Source of the DNA: Haliotis asinina
Taxonomy: Eukaryota; Mollusca; Gastropoda; Lepetellida; Haliotidae
Direction: 5' to 3'
NCBI RefSeq assembly: GCF_037392515.1
Contig: NC_090281.1
Span: 43,066,645 to 43,130,644 of the forward strand
Length of the DNA stretch: 64,000 nt
Part shown: piece after piece, positions 61,450-64,000 of the stretch
How positions within the stretch are numbered: the stretch's first letter is position 1
How the letters are laid out: every line of letters begins with the position of its first letter
The notes under the pieces: model-generated
Databases searched by the model: none
Told to the model about the DNA's origin: nothing
Seen by the model: only the letters and a program-made list of their open reading frames with translations
Program-made: the position numbers and the translations under genes

Positions 61450-61625
61450 TGTTGTTTAATGCCGCACTCGACAATAATCAAGATGTATAACAACGGTCTT
61501 GATATAGTCCAGTCTGGACCTGACAATCCAGTGATTGCTGTAATGAGCATCGACCTACACGGCTGGGCTACGGTGACACAGAATCAAGCGACCGAACCTC
61601 ACCACCTGATGCCGTTATTAGAGAC
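61450..61625 (-). mobile_element. Family B repeat, reverse, diverged
   Basis: TTGTTTAATGCCGCACTCGA, AGTCTGGACCTGACAATCCA, GAGCATCGACCTACACGGCT, CACCACCTGATGCCGTTATT. Confidence 0.82.
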
Positions 61626-61820
61626 AGACTGTGTACAGTTTTCTAAACTAACAACTCCAAACTCTTTATTCTCCTTCAACCACCCAGCGGTGGCACAAGT
61701 ATACAAAATCACCGGATTACACAGGCAATGACAAGATGGGGCACAGTAAACATATTAAAGTGTGTTAGTATACTGTTAATGTACGTAGAGAGTTTTTTCT
61801 CAATTCTGCGGGTCTTTGTT

Positions 61821-61885
61821 TGCTTTTTTGTTTGTTTGTTTTTTTGGGGTTTTTTTTGGGGGGTGTTGGGGTGGGTTTTTTTTGC
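61821..61885 (+). repeat. T- and G-rich low-complexity tract
   Basis: Runs of TTTG, T8 and GGGTGTTGGGGTGGG. Four G-runs are close together on the plus strand. Confidence 0.85.
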
Positions 61886-62780
61886 ATACATTAGCTGCTT
61901 GAAGGTAATCAGATTTTGCCATTTTCCATTTCCATTTTCCCATATCGCGAAGGGATATACTTTAATATCATCGTATCATACTAATATCATTAAATTAACT
62001 ACACCTCAGTAAATAATGAGGTTCATCAGATATTGGGGGAATCGCATGACTTACACGTTCTGTTTGTTTTCTGTGGTTATGCTCTCCTAGCAGTAATGTC
62101 TCTCTGCCACTGTCAGGTGGTAGCCGGTAGTTAGTTTTTTTAAATTTCAGAATTGGGATATAACGTCTAGTCTAGGAACTTCTTTTTGAGTGTTCTTTTA
62201 GAAGTTGGGATGTACAATATTGAACAAATGTTCTGGATAATGAGGTCTTTGTTTCGTGCGGGAGACATATCGATGGTCATTCTTGTACTGTTGTCAAGTA
62301 GGTATAGTGTCTGAAAGTAAACATATTTCACAGAAAAAAACACAGTGAAAAGTGGGCGTTTCAAAACTTTCCTGTGGCCTAAATGTGACACATATTCAAC
62401 ACTTGGATTGTACTGAGTATACGTGTTTCCAGGTCTGAAACAGCACAATCTGTTTTGATGTCTCTGAAGAAGGGTACATACATCTTCAGAATCAGATTAA
62501 TTTCGACAATTCACGGTAAATCATAATGCAAGCCTCATCCAGATGTACTTGGTGTGAATCTTTCAGTCTGATATTAAAAGTTAACCTGTGTAGGGTGGGA
62601 TGTAGACGGCAATTGCTACCATAACGACTTGTCAGAAATAGGACCGCTGTTCCTGGCCCGCTGTTGTAAGGTCGCCACATGACCAGCTGACACTAAACTG
62701 CCAACCTCTGCGACTGTTCATTGCAGTGTGTATGAATCAGATATCAACTGTCGATCCCGTTATCTCATGAACCCTGACCC

Positions 62781-62950
62781 TCTGCATGGCGTAGTGGACA
62801 TAGTACATGTCTGCTTACAGGAAGGTGGGTGGTTCGATACACGCCCGGGTCATACCAAATTATGTTTAAAAATGCCACTTGATGTTACCTTGCCTGGCGC
62901 ACGTTAAAGGCACACCTACCGACGTTAAACCCCATTTCACGTCAGTTTGC
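62781..62950 (+). mobile_element. tRNA-headed SINE of a different type
   Basis: Consensus A box TGGCGTAGTGG (62787-62797) and near-consensus B box GGTTCGATAC (62831-62840), spaced as in a tRNA. The body (CTGGCGCACGTTAAAGGCAC and CCATTTCACGTCAGTTTGCC) differs from families A and B. It has no good acceptor-stem pairing visible, so it is unlikely to be a functional tRNA. Confidence 0.6.
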
Positions 62951-63231
62951 CTTCCTCTATGAGACAGTGCAAGGATTATGCTGCTAATAGCAATTATCAT
63001 CTGGCGGGGGACATCATAAAAGGACTTAAAAAAATGTTGGGAATCTTCGGCGTGAAGACGTTGTCTGGGACACTGTATTTGAAGCAATCGAATCATGCTC
63101 ATTAATTCCAGACTTGTCTACATTTACCACCAACATTTCGCCATAGGTACTTTATGGCATATATACTACAGCAGTTTATAAAAAATGTGAGCCATAACTT
63201 CAGCTGGTTTATTCACAACCCTCAATGCAAA

Positions 63232-63273
63232 ATGAAAACTTTCATTTTTGTCATCTGCTTCATTGGGACGAGT
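63232..63273 (+). CDS. Possible signal-peptide first exon of a secreted peptide (partial)
   Basis: ATG at 63232 in a favourable context (A at -3) opens MKTFIFVICFIGTS, a lysine followed by a hydrophobic core as in signal peptides, and runs into a good splice donor (C followed by GTAAGT near 63274). A TATA box (TATAAAAAA, 63177-63185) lies about 55 bases before the ATG, leaving room for a short leader. A clean acceptor (polypyrimidine run then CAG, near 63840) exists downstream, but joining in the phase given by this donor meets a stop after about 15 codons, so the rest of the gene is unclear and may lie beyond the window. Low certainty. Confidence 0.25.
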
Positions 63274-64000
63274 CGTAAGTTACGACTTCTTCAGTCTAAA
63301 ACCAGCATAAATACTTCATACCAACGCATTTTGTGCCATCTATACTTTATTAGGGAATGTCATATCTGAGATATTAGAGAAGAGGATAGTTTATTCTGTG
63401 TCACACATCTGTACAAAATACACTGTTAAAACAGGTATATTAAAATATACCTAAAAATCAGATGTCCAGCCATAAGGCCTATGAGACACGTTGTTTATCA
63501 ATAAAACAATAGTATGAGATAAAATGACATTCAGACATAAAAAAACAAACGTAAAAAGGATATATTAGAAGGGTTTCTGGAGGGTACTGAATGTAATCGT
63601 ATGATTGCTCGAATTCTTTAGTGTTTGAGTAGTTGCAGTAAGCGGCTGTAAAATAACGCATCTCATTAGGAAAGTAAACTTCATGTTTTCATTACTGTCT
63701 GAAAAGGATGGGTTTATTGCCTCTGCTTCTTTCCACAGATCAAACTTCAGGGCTGAATGAAATTCACAACTCATTGAAAAGTGTTGTTCATCTTCAATAC
63801 TATTTGTATTAAGGCTGTGTCCACATGTTCTATTTTCCAGCGGAATGGGTGGTCTGGATATGTACGAAACATAACAGTACGAGTTGATGGTTTAACACCG
63901 GCAACTGCTAACTGTGGGCTTACACAACCAACTTAGTGTTCTTGCCGTTTAAATTGTGGATATCCCATATAAATGACTCCGTGCTGAGGAGATTGTTCCT

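Larger units (their letters stand above)
61626..63176. other. No gene seen
   Basis: Low-complexity G/T tract at 61821 and the tRNA-headed SINE at 62781. The remaining frames are short. Confidence 0.4.

Overview
The window looks like nuclear DNA from a marine invertebrate, most likely a gastropod mollusc of the abalone type (Haliotis). I base this on two very abundant short interspersed repeat families. Both end in a shared 3' tail (trap-like 'gcggcgtaaaac', then 'actcactcactc') that I remember as ubiquitous in abalone sequence. The attribution is from memory and no search was run. The DNA is AT-rich, has no operons or prokaryotic gene packing, and is mostly non-coding.

Only one gene is convincing: an intronless 261-codon gene on the minus strand at 51401-52186. 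It encodes a protein of the immediate-early response IER2/IER5 family. The N-terminal IER signature, a basic nuclear-localisation stretch and the C-terminal conserved block are all visible. Its upstream 350 bp carries two perfect cAMP-response elements, two CCAAT boxes, and ETS, MEF2 and CArG-like sites, which is the expected layout for a stimulus-induced gene. Two weaker coding candidates are listed: a cysteine-rich minus-strand segment at 5380-5869 that changes frame, and a possible signal-peptide first exon at 63232-63273.

The rest is repeats. (i) tRNA-headed SINEs (family A, about 14 copies or fragments). (ii) A second short repeat (family B, about 18 copies or fragments) sharing the same tail. 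(iii) A roughly 150-200 bp dispersed element (family C) on both strands. (iv) A small fold-back element (family D), one copy of which is inserted into a family C copy with a perfect 12-bp target duplication. (v) A 184-bp fold-back MITE at 33627-33810. (vi) Minisatellites with periods 46, 34, 33, 26, 18 and about 24 bp, and several microsatellites.

The largest structure is a 2.7-kb array of about 58 units of 46 bp (57373-60075). It has a higher-order period of 234 bp. It is stop-free in all three plus-strand frames for long distances, which gives spurious 700-residue ORFs. It is bounded by palindromes and followed by a single inverted copy of its own unit.

Layout: 1-5.4 kb sparse, with SINE fragments; 5.4-5.9 kb cysteine-rich candidate; 6-25 kb SINE/minisatellite-rich; 25-44 kb largely unique AT-rich DNA with scattered family C copies; 44-48 kb nested repeats and microsatellites; 50.5-52.6 kb the IER gene with its flanking regulatory DNA; 55-61 kb tetranucleotide repeat, SINE and the 46-bp array; 61-64 kb SINE relics and the possible signal-peptide exon. 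No viral genes, complete autonomous transposons, rRNA genes, functional tRNA genes or CRISPR arrays were seen.
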